NCBI RefSeq assembly: GCF_000715075.1
Contig: NC_134097.1
Span: 71,829,190-71,893,189, forward strand
DNA from: Nicotiana tabacum
Lineage: Eukaryota > Streptophyta > Magnoliopsida > Solanales > Solanaceae
Reading direction: 5' to 3'
DNA length: 64,000 nucleotides
Under the pieces are notes generated by a model that worked only from the letters and a program-made list of their open reading frames with translations, searched no databases and was not told where the DNA came from. Both the position numbers and the translations under genes were made by a program. Shown one piece after another: positions 23,894-36,137 of the stretch; the stretch's first letter is position 1; each line of letters opens with the position of its first letter.

Positions 23894-25196
23894 TGATCAC
23901 GCCCAACTATGCCTTATAAAAAGGACAATGCGGACGTTGCAAATATAACTTGAGTATTCTGCCCAGAGTCGAATCCACAGAGAATTAACCTATCAATCAC
24001 TATGTTTAGACCTACTAAACTCTTGAGAACTAATTTCCCCAAACATTTGAATCGCAGTTGATGGTGTCTTTAATAACTAAAATTGCAAGTAAATAAACAG
24101 CTGTAAACTAAGGATGCTAAGGTTGTAAACAATAATGAGAAAATGCTAAGGTAATGACTTCCCCTATTGATGGAATCTCTTCTGTTTATGCTTCATACAA
24201 ATTGACCAAGACCTCTCTATCAATCATGAACGCTCATCTTACCATAAATCTCTCCTGAGTAATCACAGTAATATACTCAATGCACTCTTCCGAGGTACAC
24301 TAGCTAGCTCTAATTAACACGGTTCACTTTAGATTGCACTCAAGGCTTCGTTATCCCTAATCCCGCCTTTAAACCCGCAGTTATAGATCCCTCTTATACT
24401 TTGGGAGTGGTTTTGTTCAACAATAACCTAAATATGCACTCTCTCCTGAGTTATGCACACTAAATAGGCACAGCTAATTGAGGATCCTGTCAATTAACTA
24501 CAACATACACAAAGTTGAACAAATAAAGATTGAGGCTAGCAATTTGTATTCACATAAACAAGAAATTCATCCCCCAATAGGTTCCATAAAAACCTTAGAC
24601 AAAGGATTTAGCTACTCATAACTATGGGTAAACAAACTAAAACAACATTCATCATAAAACTTGCAAGAAAAATAAAGAAAAGAAGAAAGATGTTTTTGGG
24701 TGATCTCCCACAATTGTTCTTCTTGCCAAAATACTCTCTAATACAATACAATACATCTCTTGGGTGGAGTCTAGTGTTTAAAATAGAGTTTTGGGCTAAA
24801 AATATCGTGTTTTGCACTTTAGTCCCTGAAGTTCTACGCCTTCGCCGCGGTTCTGCCGCGGTCGCGGTCAAACTGTGGCCAAACTTGCTCTCTGATTCTC
24901 ACTTTGTCTGCATCCCTCTTCTACCGCGGTTCTGCCGCGGTCGCGGTGGAACCGCGACAGTACTCTTTCAATTCTGACTTGAGCTGTTTCGCATGGTTTA
25001 CTTGACGGAATTTTACGATCGGCCTCTTTTTCTCCATATTTGATCCCAAAAGTACTCCATAGCCTTCTCTGGTCATATATAACCTGCAAAGTATGAAAAA
25101 CACTAATAAGAGCATTTTGTTATCACTTTTATCATCCAAACTATACAAGAAGGTGGTTATTTAGGGCCTGATTATAGTTAAATTCACCTATTATCA
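23894..25196 (-). repeat. Element F LTR, left copy
   Basis: 1303 bp from TGATCACGCCCAACTATGCC to CACCTATTATCA. It contains a GC-rich inverted cluster of CCGCGG/TCGCGGT units (24838-24960). Closely matches 28095-29396, apart from the terminal ~70 bases and a small deletion in the GC cluster of the right copy. Confidence 0.9.
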
Positions 25197-26858
25197 ATAC
25201 CCCACACTTAAACCTTTTCTCGTCCTCGAGCAAGTTACACCACACTTCTAGGCCTAATCATTTGATGCATTACCCAATTTTTATGCCACACCCGCCATTA
25301 TGAAGGAACAACCTAAGCAGTGCAACAGTCACGCCTCAGATGACGACTCTAACACCATGACACACTCATGCTCACTCTAGTTACTCTAATAGAGGTGAAA
25401 ACTCACTTTTTCTTCCTGAGTCACATGCCCTCACATCATAATTCTGAGAGAAGTTCCGCACACATAAAATTCAAGCAACAAAGAACCAAAGATAGGCAGA
25501 ATTCACTCTCTCTTAGCAAAGAACATTCACATGCCACACAGACACACCCTACGCTTGCCCCTAGTGTAGTACTCTACTAATCGAACTATTCAGCCAAAGA
25601 TCAAGAGGTCTTTATTTGGTTGTAATGTAGGCTAAGGGACGGGTAAGATATATTTGGATATAGTGACTAGCCTCCCTAAGCACTTTTAATACACACTTCC
25701 TTTTATTTCAATTTCCATGCTCAGCCCACTCGTTCTTCCATATTTCAGTTCATAGGTGACCCCCACTTTTCTTTAGGTGCAACTGTTTTTTTTCTTCTTT
25801 TTTTATTTTTTTACAAATCCATTGCACCATTCAAGTATTTCTTTCCTGATTCCCCTTTTTTCCTACTTCCTTACCACCCCACACTTTGACTTTTGTATGT
25901 TCTTTAGTAATTCAAGTGCTTCTAGGAGGTACAGGGTCAAACAGTCAAACTATTCAAACACAGGGATATAGGTCATTATAGGGTTATCAAAGAACAGGCT
26001 TCAGGCTCAAAGGGGTTAACTATGGCAATATATACAGGTGGATTCACAAATATACAGGCTATACAAAGAAATGCCTCAATCATCTCTAAAACCAAACAGC
26101 TTATATTTCGCTTTGCAAACACACAGGGCAAGTTCTAGGTATCACATGCAAGCACAGAATACAAGTAATAGCTCATACACACTTGGCATGTAACTCATTC
26201 CGAATCAGTTTATCAACACACTCATACGAGCGTTCAAGCAAGACAGGGTGTGAAAAATTAAGGCATAGATTTACGAGTCTACAAATGAGCCTAGACGTCG
26301 CACCCTCATGTTCGTTTTTGTTATTCTCAGGTGTGTACATCAAGGGTTGCATTCTAGCCTTCACCCATTTTGGTCCTAAAACTTCAAACGGAAAATCTAC
26401 CTAACCCGGTTCAAGAAAAGCCCTTGGAAAAGAACCATGGTCAAAAGGAAAAATCAAGGGAAAATTACTACACTACCTAAAAAAAAAGAAAAAATAAAAT
26501 AAAATAAAGAAACTATATGGACTACTTCCCTCAAGAGTGCTGTCCAAGTGAGTACTATCCAAGTGGTCCGACCTCAGGAAGAGTCCTCTACATTTTTTAT
26601 TTTTATTTTTAAATCCGACTTTGACCCTCAAGAGACCCGTCGACAAGTGTCTGTCGTTGGGCCAAGTCAGTTACTTCTATTGTGAGTACAGTCAATTATA
26701 CACAACAACACCAATCAAATACTACAACATACACCATGTCTATATACACTACAATACATTACCCGAGCAAGTCTCCCACCCCACACTTAAAAATTATGGC
26801 ATGTCCCCATGTCATATCAAAAATAACGAGTAGAAGGGTAAGAAGACTTCCCTGAGCC
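25197..26858. other. Element F internal, non-coding part
   Basis: AT-rich with homopolymer T and A runs (25780-25810, 26481-26512). No recognisable protein on either strand. On the minus strand it follows the PF20167-like gene and runs to the purine tract at the left LTR. Confidence 0.6.
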
Positions 26859-27970
26859 TCAATCAGAGTCGGAGACGGTGCTGGGGTCCACATGGTAAGC
26901 CCTCCCCAAAGCACAGAACCAGGACATGAACCGGCTCTCAGACCTGGCTTGGCGCTGAGACATGGCATCCATACGTGTGTGTAGGCCCTCCACCGAGGTG
27001 CGAAGATCCACGACCTCGTCCTCTATAGTACGCAACATATGCTGGGTGGACTGTGATCTGGATAAGCCTGCCCTAGCATGGGGGCGCCGAGAGGGTCCGG
27101 CACTGTCATAGGATCTCCTGGATGGTGCCATGGGAACCGGGTCATCCTCCTCATCATCGATCTGAATGGTGGTGCGAGTGCTCCTGCCCACTCTGATGCT
27201 TGAAACTCTAAAAGCTGCTTTAAGGGGCAACTCTCCATCAGTAGGATGGGTGGGGACATTCTTCAGCAGGCACAATGTAGTCACCAGGGAGGGGAAGTAG
27301 AATCCCTTTGACCTCAGCGGGGACCGTATGATCATTTCATCACCAATAAGTCTTGCCGCATCAAAATCTTTCTTTGTGACGAAGCACCACGTCAAGAGGG
27401 ATCTTTGGAAGTTCACGTCAGTCGTGTTGCCGGAGGGCAAGAACCGGCTGCAAATGACAGTGAGCCAAAACTTAGCCAAATGGGTGAATGAATTGGAGTT
27501 CAGGGTGATATGGTCACGTATCCAGATTGGTTGCCCCATGTGCAGAGTGCATCAGTCATAATATCCCAAGTGACTCCTGGTGCGTCCTGGTAATAGTCGA
27601 TGTCACCAGTAAACCGGGGCTGCCACAACACCTGTTGAATAGTTGCAACTGAGGCATCTACCAATTTGCCCCGCACAGTCACCTCCCGCAACGTATGTGA
27701 TGGGCAGTTCGCGTAGAACTCCCTTACAAGCATCCTATTCACCGTTTCAGGTTCATCAAATAAGAACTCCATTTCCCTTCGCCGGATTTCCTCATACATC
27801 TCCTCCTTTTATGCACGGAGGGCCACCCTGTCAATCAGAATCTCAGGGATGAAGCTCTTTGAGGTCTTGGCATGAAAGTCGTCCTCTGCCAATTCTGATT
27901 CGAACCTTGAGGCATCATATGTAGGCTGTTGGAACGTGTCTGCCGATCTCTTTTGCATCTTACGAGCCAT
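26859..27970 (-). pseudogene. Plant transposon protein (PF20167-like), broken
   Basis: Minus-strand frame from ATG 27968-27970 (MARKMQKRSADTFQQPTYDA), about 370 codons. The middle resembles the 'putative plant transposon protein' domain (PF20167): FYANCPSHTLREVTVRGKLV, then IRDHITLNSNSFTHLAKFWL and FVTKKDFDAARLIGDEMI. The C-terminal part has an acidic patch (IDDEEDDPVP), an Arg/Ser-rich stretch and a probable coiled coil (TIEDEVVDLRTSVEGLHTRM), ending STVSDSD. One in-frame stop lies near 27809, and a one-base frameshift near 27535 joins the 27500-27799 and 26859-27539 segments. The domain's biochemical function is not known to me. No pol genes accompany it. Confidence 0.72.
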
Positions 27971-28094
27971 ATGACCTGCAAAGAATACAAGAGAACCATC
28001 AAAGATATCCTACGTGGGTCAGCCGGATGGTTACTCAGACTTCACCACACGATGGAATCAAATAATAACCCCCATTTATTCCATTCATACACTA

Positions 28095-29396
28095 TGCCAA
28101 ACCCCCAACTATGCCTTATAAATTCACATCTGGCCACACAACAACTTCTATCCAACCCCGAAGTTGCAAATATAACCTGAGTATTCTACCCAGAGTCAAA
28201 TCCACAGAGAATTAACCTATCAATCACTATCTGTAGACCTACTAAACTCTTGAGAACCAATTTTCCCAAACGTTTGAATCGCAATTGATGGTGTCTTTAA
28301 TAACTAAAATTGCAAGTAAATAAACAGTTGTAAACTAAGGATGCTAAGGTTGTAAACAATAATGAGAAAACGCTAAGGTAATGACTTCCCCTATTGATGG
28401 AATCCCTTCTATTTATGCTTCATACAAATTGACCAACACCTCTCTATCAATCATGAACGCTCATCTTACCGTAAATCTCTCCCGAGTAATCACAGTAATA
28501 TACTCAATGCACTCTCCCGAGGTACACTAGCTAGCTCTAATTAACACGGTTCACTTTAGATTGCACTCAAGGCTTCGTTATCCCTAATCCCGCCTTTAAA
28601 CCCGCAGTTATAGATCCCTCTTATACTTTGGGAGTGGTGTTGTTCAACAATAACCTAAATATGCACTCTCTCCTGAGTTATGCACACTAAATAGGCACAG
28701 CTAATTGAGGATCCTGTCAATTACAACATGCACAAAGTTGAACAAATAAAGATTGAGACTAGCAATTTGTATTCACATAAACAAGAAATTCATCCCCCAA
28801 TAGGTTCCATAAAAACCTTAGACAAAGGATTTAGCTACTCATAACTATGGGTAAACAAACTAAAACAACATTCATCATAAAACTTGCAAGAAAAATAAAG
28901 AAAAGAAGAAAGATGTTTTTGGGTGATCTCCCACAATTGTTCTTCTTGCCAAAATACTCTCTAATACAATACATGCCTCTCTTGGGTGGAGTCTAGTGTT
29001 TAAAATAGGGTTTTGGGCTAAAAATCCCGTGTTTTGCACTTTAGTCCCTGAAGTTCTCCGCCTCCGCCGCGGTTCTGCCGTGGTCGCGGCCAAACTTGCT
29101 CTCTGATTCTCACTTTGTCTGCAGCCCTCTTCTACCGCGGTCGCGGTGGAACCGCGACAGTACTCTTTCAGTTCTGACTTGAGCTGTTTCGCGTGGTTTA
29201 CTTGACGAAATTTTACGATCGGCCTCTTTTTCTCCATATTTGATCCCAAAAGTACTCCATAGCCTTCTCTGGTCATATATAACCTGCAAAGCATGAAAAA
29301 CACTAATAAGAGCATTTTGTTATCACTTTTATCATCCAAACTATACAAGAAGGTGGTTATTTAGGGCATGATTATAGTTAAATTCACATATTATCA
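28095..29396 (-). repeat. Element F LTR, right copy (5' LTR in minus orientation)
   Basis: About 1302 bp. The left boundary is set by length and the shared CCCAACTATGCCTTATAAA; the first bases differ from the left LTR. The right end CACATATTATCA abuts the duplication GTATG. Confidence 0.82.
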
Positions 29397-32300
29397 GTAT
29401 GCATGCTAGGGAGATATAGGAGAGGGAGGCCAATAGGTCTCGAAAGTCGATCCACTTCTCTGGTGCCCGTTTCCCAGCTGCAGGACGTCATGGTAGGGGT
29501 TATATGAGTCGCCTTGTTTATTCAGCTTTTCCAACAGCCAGTAGTGCTCCAACTCCTCCTATGCCTCAGGATCCTTATTATGCACCTTCGGTTTCTAGCA
29601 CGCCTCCTGCATGGGGTGCTTTCTGAGGTCAGTCCAGCAGACCTGGCCCTAGCCAGTCACAACCACCATGTCCTCCCAGAGCTTATTTTGATTGTGGTGA
29701 CACATGCCATATGGTGAGGGATTGCCCCAGACTTGGGAGGGGTGCACCTCCACAGACTTCTCAGCCACAACGCGCCCCACAGAGTTCTCAGGCTATGGTT
29801 ACCACTCTAGTTGCTACCCCACCTACTCAGCCAGCTAGATCTGGAGGTCGGGGAGGTAGAGGTCGCCCTAGAGGGGGAGTCCAGGCCAGATACTATGCCC
29901 TTCCTACCCGTACCGAGGTTGTTGCCTCCGATTCTGTCATCACAAGTATTATACTGGTTTGTCACAGAGATGCATCAGTTCTATTCGATCTAGGCTTCAC
30001 TTACTCTTATGTGTCTTCTTATTTTGCTCCGCATCTAGGTGTACCTCGGGATTTTTTGAGTTCCCCTATTTATGTTTCTACCCATGTGGGAGATTCTCTT
30101 GTTGTGGATTGCGTTTATCGGTTGTGTTTGGTTGCTCTTAGTGGTTTTGAGATCAGAGTTGATTTATTGTTACTCAACATGGTTGATTTTGATATTATCT
30201 TGGGCATAGACTGATTGTCGCCCCATTATGCTATTCTTGTGTGTCATGCCAAAACCATGGCGCTGGCTATGCCAGGTATACCGTGTGTTGAGTAGAGGGG
30301 TGCTTTAGATCATACTCCCAGTAGAGTTATTTCTTTTCTTAAAGCTCAGCGTATGGTTAAGAAGGGGTATGATGCATATTTAGCTTATGTGAGAGATGTT
30401 AGTATTGATATCCCCTTCAGTTGATTCAGTCCTAATAGTACAGGATTTTCCCGATGTGTTTCCAGCTGTCCTTCCGGGCATGCCGCCTGATAGAGATAGT
30501 GATTTTGGCATTGATATGTTGCTGGGCACTCAGCCCATTTCTATCCCTTTGTATCGTATGGCTCCTCTTGAGTTGAAAGAGTTGAAGGATCAGTTATAGG
30601 AATTGCTTGATAAGGGTTTTATTCGGCCCATTGTATCACCTTGGGGTGCTCTTGTCTTGTTTGTGACGAAGAATGATGGTTCTATGCGTATGTGTATCGA
30701 TTATCGCCAGTTGAACAAGGTTACAGTGAAGAACCGCTATCCTTTGCCCCGTATTAATGATCTATTTGACCAGCTTCAGGGCGCACATGTGTTTTCTAAG
30801 ATTGATTTGCGCTCAGATTACCATCAGTTGAAGATTCGGGAGCCAGATATCCCAAAGACTGCTTTTAGGACTCGATATGGTCATTACGAGTTCCTTGTCA
30901 TGTCATTTGGGTTGACCAATGCCCCAGCAGCCTTTATGCATTTGATGCACAGTGTGTTCCGGCCATATCTTGACTCGTTCGCCATTGTCTTTATTGATTA
31001 CATTTTGGTATATTCCCGGAGCCGAGAAGATCATGAGCAACACCTGAGGACTGTGCTTCAGAATTTGAGAGAGAAGAAGTTATATGCTAAGTTCTCAAAA
31101 TATGAGTTTTGGTTGGATTTAGTGGCATTCCTAGGCCATATGGTATCGAGTGAGGGTATTCAGGTGGAACCGAAGAAGATAGAGGTCGTGCAGAGTTGGC
31201 CCAGACCATCCTCAGCTACAGAGATTCGCAGTTTCCTTGGCTTGGCGGGTTAGTACCATTGTTTAGTATTACCCTTTTCATCGATTGCAGCCCCTATGAC
31301 CAGACTGACCCAGAAGGGTGCTCCGTTCCAGTGGACGGAGGAGTATGAGGCGAGCTTTCAGAAGCTCAAGACGGCTTTGACCACAGCCCCAATTTTGATG
31401 TTGCCTATAGGTTCGGGGTCTTACATGGTCTATTTTAATGCCTCGAGGGTTGGCCTTAGATCGATGTTGATGTAGGACGATAGGGTGATTGCCTACGCGT
31501 CTAGATAGTTGAAGATACATGAGAAGAACTACCCTGTTCACGACCTTGAGTTAGCTGCAATTGTTCACGCCATGAAGACTTGGTGCCATTATTTATATGG
31601 GGTTCCTTGTGAGATTTATACTGACCATCGGAGCTTACAACACCTGTTCAAGCAAAATGATCTAAATTTGTGCCAGAGGAGATGGTTAGAGTTGTTGAAG
31701 GACTATGATATCACTATTTTGTATCACCTGGGTAAGGACAATGTAGTGGTTGATGCCTTGAGTCGCTGGGCGGAAAGTTTGGGGAGTTTGGCATATTTAC
31801 CAGCATCGGAGAGGCCTATGGCGATGGATGTTCAGGCCTTAGCCAGCCAATTTGTGAGATTGGATCTTTTAGAGGTTAATCAGGTTCTAACTTACGTGGT
31901 TTCTTGGTCTTCCTTATTTGATCGTATCAGGGAGCGGCAGTATGATGACCCTCATTTGCTTGTTCTCAAGGACAAGGTTCAACATGGTGATGCTAGAGAT
32001 GTGACTATTGGTGATGATGGGGTATTGAGGATGCAGGGTCGGATTTGTGTACCCAATGTTGATGGGCTGCGAGAGTTGGTTTTAGAGGAGGCCCATAGTT
32101 CATGGTATTCCATCCATCCAGGTGCTATAAAGATGTATCAGGATTTGAGGCAGCTCTATTGGTGGAGGCATATGAAGAAAGATATAGTTGGATTCGTAGC
32201 TCGGTGTCTCAACTGTTAGCAGGTGAAGTATGAGCACTTGAGACCGGGTGGGTTGCTTCAGCAGATAGAGATTCCGGAGTGGAAGTAGGAGCGGATCACC

Positions 32301-33383
32301 ATGGACTTTATAGTTGGACTCCCACGGACTTTGAGGAAGTTTGATGCTATTTGGATGATTGTAGATCGGCTGACCAAGTCTGCTCATTTCCTGTGTGTAC
32401 TATTTATTCTTCGGAGCGGTTAGCGGAGATTTATATTCGGGAGATTGTTCGCCTGCATGGTATTCCAGTGTCTATCATTTCAGATAGAGGTACTCAGTTC
32501 ACATCATGATTTTGGAGGGCAGTTTAGCATGAGTTGGGTACTCGGGTAGAGTTGAGTACAACATTTTACCCTCAGACGGACGGAGAGTGCACTATTTAGA
32601 TTCTTGAATATATGCTCCGTGCGTGTGTGATTGAGTTTGGAGGGTCTTGGGATCAGTTCTTGCCATTGGCGGAGTTTTCTTACAACAACTATCAGTCCAA
32701 CATTCAAATGGCACCGTATGAGGCTTTATATGGTAGGCGGTGTAGATCTTCGGTGGGGTGGTTTGAGCAGGGTGAGGCTAGACTATTGGGCACAGACTTG
32801 GTTTAGGATGCTTTGGAGAAGGTTAAGGTGATTCAGAATAGACTTCGTACAGCCCAGTCTAGACAGAAGAGTTACACAGACCGTAAGGTTCGCGATGTTT
32901 CCAATATGGTTGGAAAGCGGGTTCTGCTTCGGGTTTTGCCTATGAAGGGCGTTATGAGGTTTGGGAAGAACGGGAAGTTGAGTCTGAGGTTTATTGGCCC
33001 TTTTGAGATATTGAGGTGTGTTAAGGAGGTTGCTTATGAGCTTGCCTTACCTCCCAGCTTAGTAGGGGTTCATCCGTTATTTCATGTGTTCAATGCTCCG
33101 GAGGTAAAACGGTGACGAGTCGCACGTGTTAGATTTCAGTTCAGTCTAATTGGACAAGGATCTATCTTATGTTGAGGAGCCAGTGGCAATATTGGATAGG
33201 CGGGTCAGAAAGCTGAGGTCAAATAACATTGAACCAGTGAAGGTTCAGTGGCGGGGTCAGCCGTCGAGGAGGCGACTTGGGAGACCAAACAGGATATGCG
33301 CATTCGTTACCCTCATCTTTTCACTACTTCAGGTATGTCTTTATGCTCGTTCGAGAACGAACGAATCTTTAAGTGTAGGAGGA

Positions 33384-36132
33384 TGTGATGACCCGGCCGG
33401 TCATCTTAAGAATTAACACCCCAATCCCCTATTAACTACTTTCCCCGAGTCTATTTCTGGTATTTTGATTTACCGGGATGTCCAGTTTTGAGTTTCGGAG
33501 AGTTTTGGGACACTTAGTCCCTAAATGAGAGCTTAAGTGTTGGAAAGTTGACCGTAGTCGGAACAGTATGAAGAGGCCTAGGAATAGAAATCTGATGGTT
33601 TCGTTAGCTCCGTTGGGTGATTTCGGGGTTAGGAGCGTGTTCGGATTGTTTTTTGGAGGTCCGTAGATAATTTAGGCTTGAAATGCTGAAGGTTGAATTT
33701 TTGAAGTTTCCGGTTCGATAACGAGATTTTGATCTGAGGCTCAGAATGGAATTTTGAGAGTTGCAATAGTTCCGTTGTGTCATTTAGGATATGTGTGAAA
33801 AATATAAGGTCATTCGCACATGGTTTGGTTGGGTTTTTGATCAAAAGCGGAATTCGGAAGATTTTAGAAACTTAGGCTTGAATTCGATGTGTTTTGGTTG
33901 TTTGATGTTGTTTGAAGTGTTTTGAAGATTGGTACAAGTTTGAATAAGTATTAGGTGATATTTGTGCTTTTGGTTGAGGTCTCGGGGGCCTCGGGGTGAT
34001 TTCGGATGGTTAACGGAGAGTTTGAAATTTTTGAGGAATCTTCAAATTTTCTGCTTCTGGTGTTTCTGCACTTGCAGATTGGGGACCGCAGGTGCGATGC
34101 CGCATATGCGGGGAAAAGGAGCGCAGAAGCAGAAAGGGCCTAGGAAGGCTGGAACCGCAGAAGTGGTTTAGGGGCCGCATCTGCGATGCCGCAGATGCGG
34201 AAAAAGGGATCGCAAAAGCGAAAATTTGAACTTAAGTGAAAAACCGCAGATGCGGTTCAAGGACCGCAAATGCGGTACAGCAGAAGCGGAAATTGGGCCG
34301 CAAATGCGAAAATGCCTAGGCGAAAACATATAAATAGTTGCCTTCGGGAATTTGAGCTATTCTTTCACCATTTTCATCCGGGTTTAAAGCTTTTGAGAGA
34401 GATATTTGAGGAAAACAAAGGGGAATCACTTAGAGGTAACATCCTTGACTTCATAACTCGTTTTTATGTGATTAAAGGCCTAATTAGTGGTGAAAAATTT
34501 GGGGGGGTGGAATGAGTAATTAGGGCTTGAGTTTAAGAGATCTTTAAATGAGGATTTGAGGGGTCATTTGGACTCAAATTTCAGTGTTCTTGTTATGTAT
34601 AGACTCGTAAGAGTAAGAGGTTTTTGAAATTGTAAATTTCACCCGATTCCGAGATGTGAGCTCGAGGTGCGTTTTGGTCATTTTACATAATTTCGCGTAT
34701 TAGCTTAGACTTTAATTGTAGAATCAGCTACTTGCAGTGTTATTTACATTATGCAATTGAATTGAATAGATTTGGGCCATTTGGAGTCGAGTACTCGTGG
34801 CAAGAACGTGGTCTCGGATTGATTTTTGAGCCAGTTCGAAGTAAGTGGCTTGTATAATCTTGTGTGGGGAACCTTCCCCTTAGGATTTATATATCTGGTA
34901 ATTGAAATGCCTTGTACGTGAGGTGACGAGTGCGTACTTGTGCAAATTATTGAAAATCCAATTTTCTTTAAGTATTGATTAGTATGTTTCTTTTCTGGCT
35001 TTGATTACTTGTACTATTAAGCCTGTTGTTAGCTTAGGAAAGCATGTCTAAGTGATTTATTTGCTTTAATTGTCCAACCTATTTACCTTAACTCTGTGCA
35101 GCATGCTAGGCTAGATTTAATTGTTGCCTTAATATAAAATTTCCATTTCTGAATATTTTCTCGTTGTTGCTGTGTATTTACATTGGGACTACGGATGTGG
35201 GATTCTGGTAGCTCCCCCATGTCTATTTATTTTGGGACTACGGATGTGGGATTCCGGTAGATCCCCCTGCACAGTTATATGGAACTACGAGAATGCACCC
35301 GGTAGATTCCCCCAGTACTGGGTATTTACATTTGGGACTACGGAACAGGATTCTAGTAGATCCCCACGCACTATGAATTGGACTACGGGACGGTATCCCG
35401 GGAGACTTATCAGATATGTGTAGTTGGGACTACAGGATAGTATCCTGGGAGATCCCCGATCGGTATTATTGGTGCTGAGTTGTACTTTCTTTCCGTGTTT
35501 ACCTCGCTTTTGTATAGTTGTTGTTGTCCTGTATATCATATGTTACTTTCACTGTCGTATTTCATTATACTGTTCTATTCTATACTGTCAAACTTTATAT
35601 TTTTGTTTAATCTCAGTAGGGCCATGACCTTCCTCGTTACTACCCGGCCGAGGTTCGGCTTGGCACTTACTAAGTTTCGTTGTGGTGTACTCATGCCCTT
35701 TCTGCGCATGTTTTCATGTGCATATCCACGTACCGCTACTCAAGCCTACCATCCTTGAGGGAGGCGACTGCTCTAGAGACTTCGAGGTACATCTGCCGCA
35801 TCCGCAGACCGAGAAGTCCCTTTCTATTCTAGCTGTTAAACATTGCCCTTCTGTATTTTTCTTTCTTGTTAGATATTCTGGAGTTAGACTATTAGATATT
35901 CCAAAGGCTTGTGTTTCCGTGAGTTTCCGGGTTTTGGGATAGTGTACTGGTTTTGAGAATGTTGTATTGTATATGCCGAGCGGCATTCTAACTATTTTTC
36001 CATTCAGTTATTTTGGCTTTTGATTATTTCTTTTGCAAGTTTCGTTTATGTTCCACATTTGTTAGACTTACCTAATTGTAGAGACTAGGTGTCGTCACGA
36101 TAGTTCACAGAGGGCAAACTGGGGTCGTGACA
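33384..36132 (+). repeat. Gypsy C 3' LTR
   Basis: 2749 bp from TGTGATGACCCGGCCGG to TGGGGTCGTGACA, preceded by the purine-rich AAGTGTAGGAGGA. It is highly similar to 20045-22784, including both internal repeat clusters. Confidence 0.93.
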
Positions 36133-36137
36133 AAGGC

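Larger units (their letters stand above)
23894..29396 (-). mobile_element. Non-autonomous LTR element F inside gypsy C gag
   Basis: LTRs at 23894-25196 and about 28095-29396, with a 5-bp duplication GTATG at 23889-23893 and 29397-29401. Removing it rejoins gag (IARRIGG then MHAREIE). On the minus strand the LTR runs TGATAATA...GTGATCA. The only coding content is a minus-strand gene (26859-27970), so the element lies in minus orientation with its 5' LTR on the right. The purine-rich AAGTGTGGGGTAT stands next to the left LTR. The first ~70 bases of the right LTR differ from the left one and I see no clear primer site there. Placement in the Athila/Tat-like group is tentative. Confidence 0.88.
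22987..33340 (+). pseudogene. Gypsy C gag-pol pseudogene, split by element F
   Basis: Gag starts at ATG 22987 (MVRTCATRDDQALVPP). A 33-bp internal repeat (about 23083 and 23185) puts the body into another frame, which carries RFKKYKPPVFSGLASDDA, WWCTYELDSPYEAASLTW and LRDTWRAEFEHL. Element F interrupts at 23893. Gag resumes at 29402 with a degraded zinc knuckle (FDCGDTCHMVRDCPR). Protease: VLFDLGFTYSYVSSYF. RT (30603-31253): [20 protein letters not shown] and [10 protein letters not shown], but the catalytic box reads FIDYILVY (second Asp is Tyr, codon 30999-31001). RNase [21 protein letters not shown] and [11 protein letters not shown]. Integrase: [17 protein letters not shown] and MDFIVGLPRT. 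Chromodomain remnant: VKVQWRGQP (about 33236), then frameshifted. Numerous stops (for example 23606, 30212, 30598, 31251, 32217). Confidence 0.93.
20045..36132 (+). mobile_element. Gypsy element C, Tekay-type chromovirus, carries F
   Basis: LTRs at 20045-22784 and 33384-36132, each about 2.74 kb, with a perfect 5-bp duplication AAGGC at 20040-20044 and 36133-36137. Internal order is gag, protease, RT, RNase H, integrase, chromodomain, which defines a Ty3/gypsy chromovirus. Gag is split by element F. Every coding domain carries damage. It is the only gypsy element here with a recognisable full gag-pol. Confidence 0.95.

Noticed and set aside
28875..29348. 157-codon minus-strand frame, with shorter relatives at 24608-25148
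   Set aside because: Within the LTRs of element F; composition follows the GC palindrome cluster and the left copy is interrupted.
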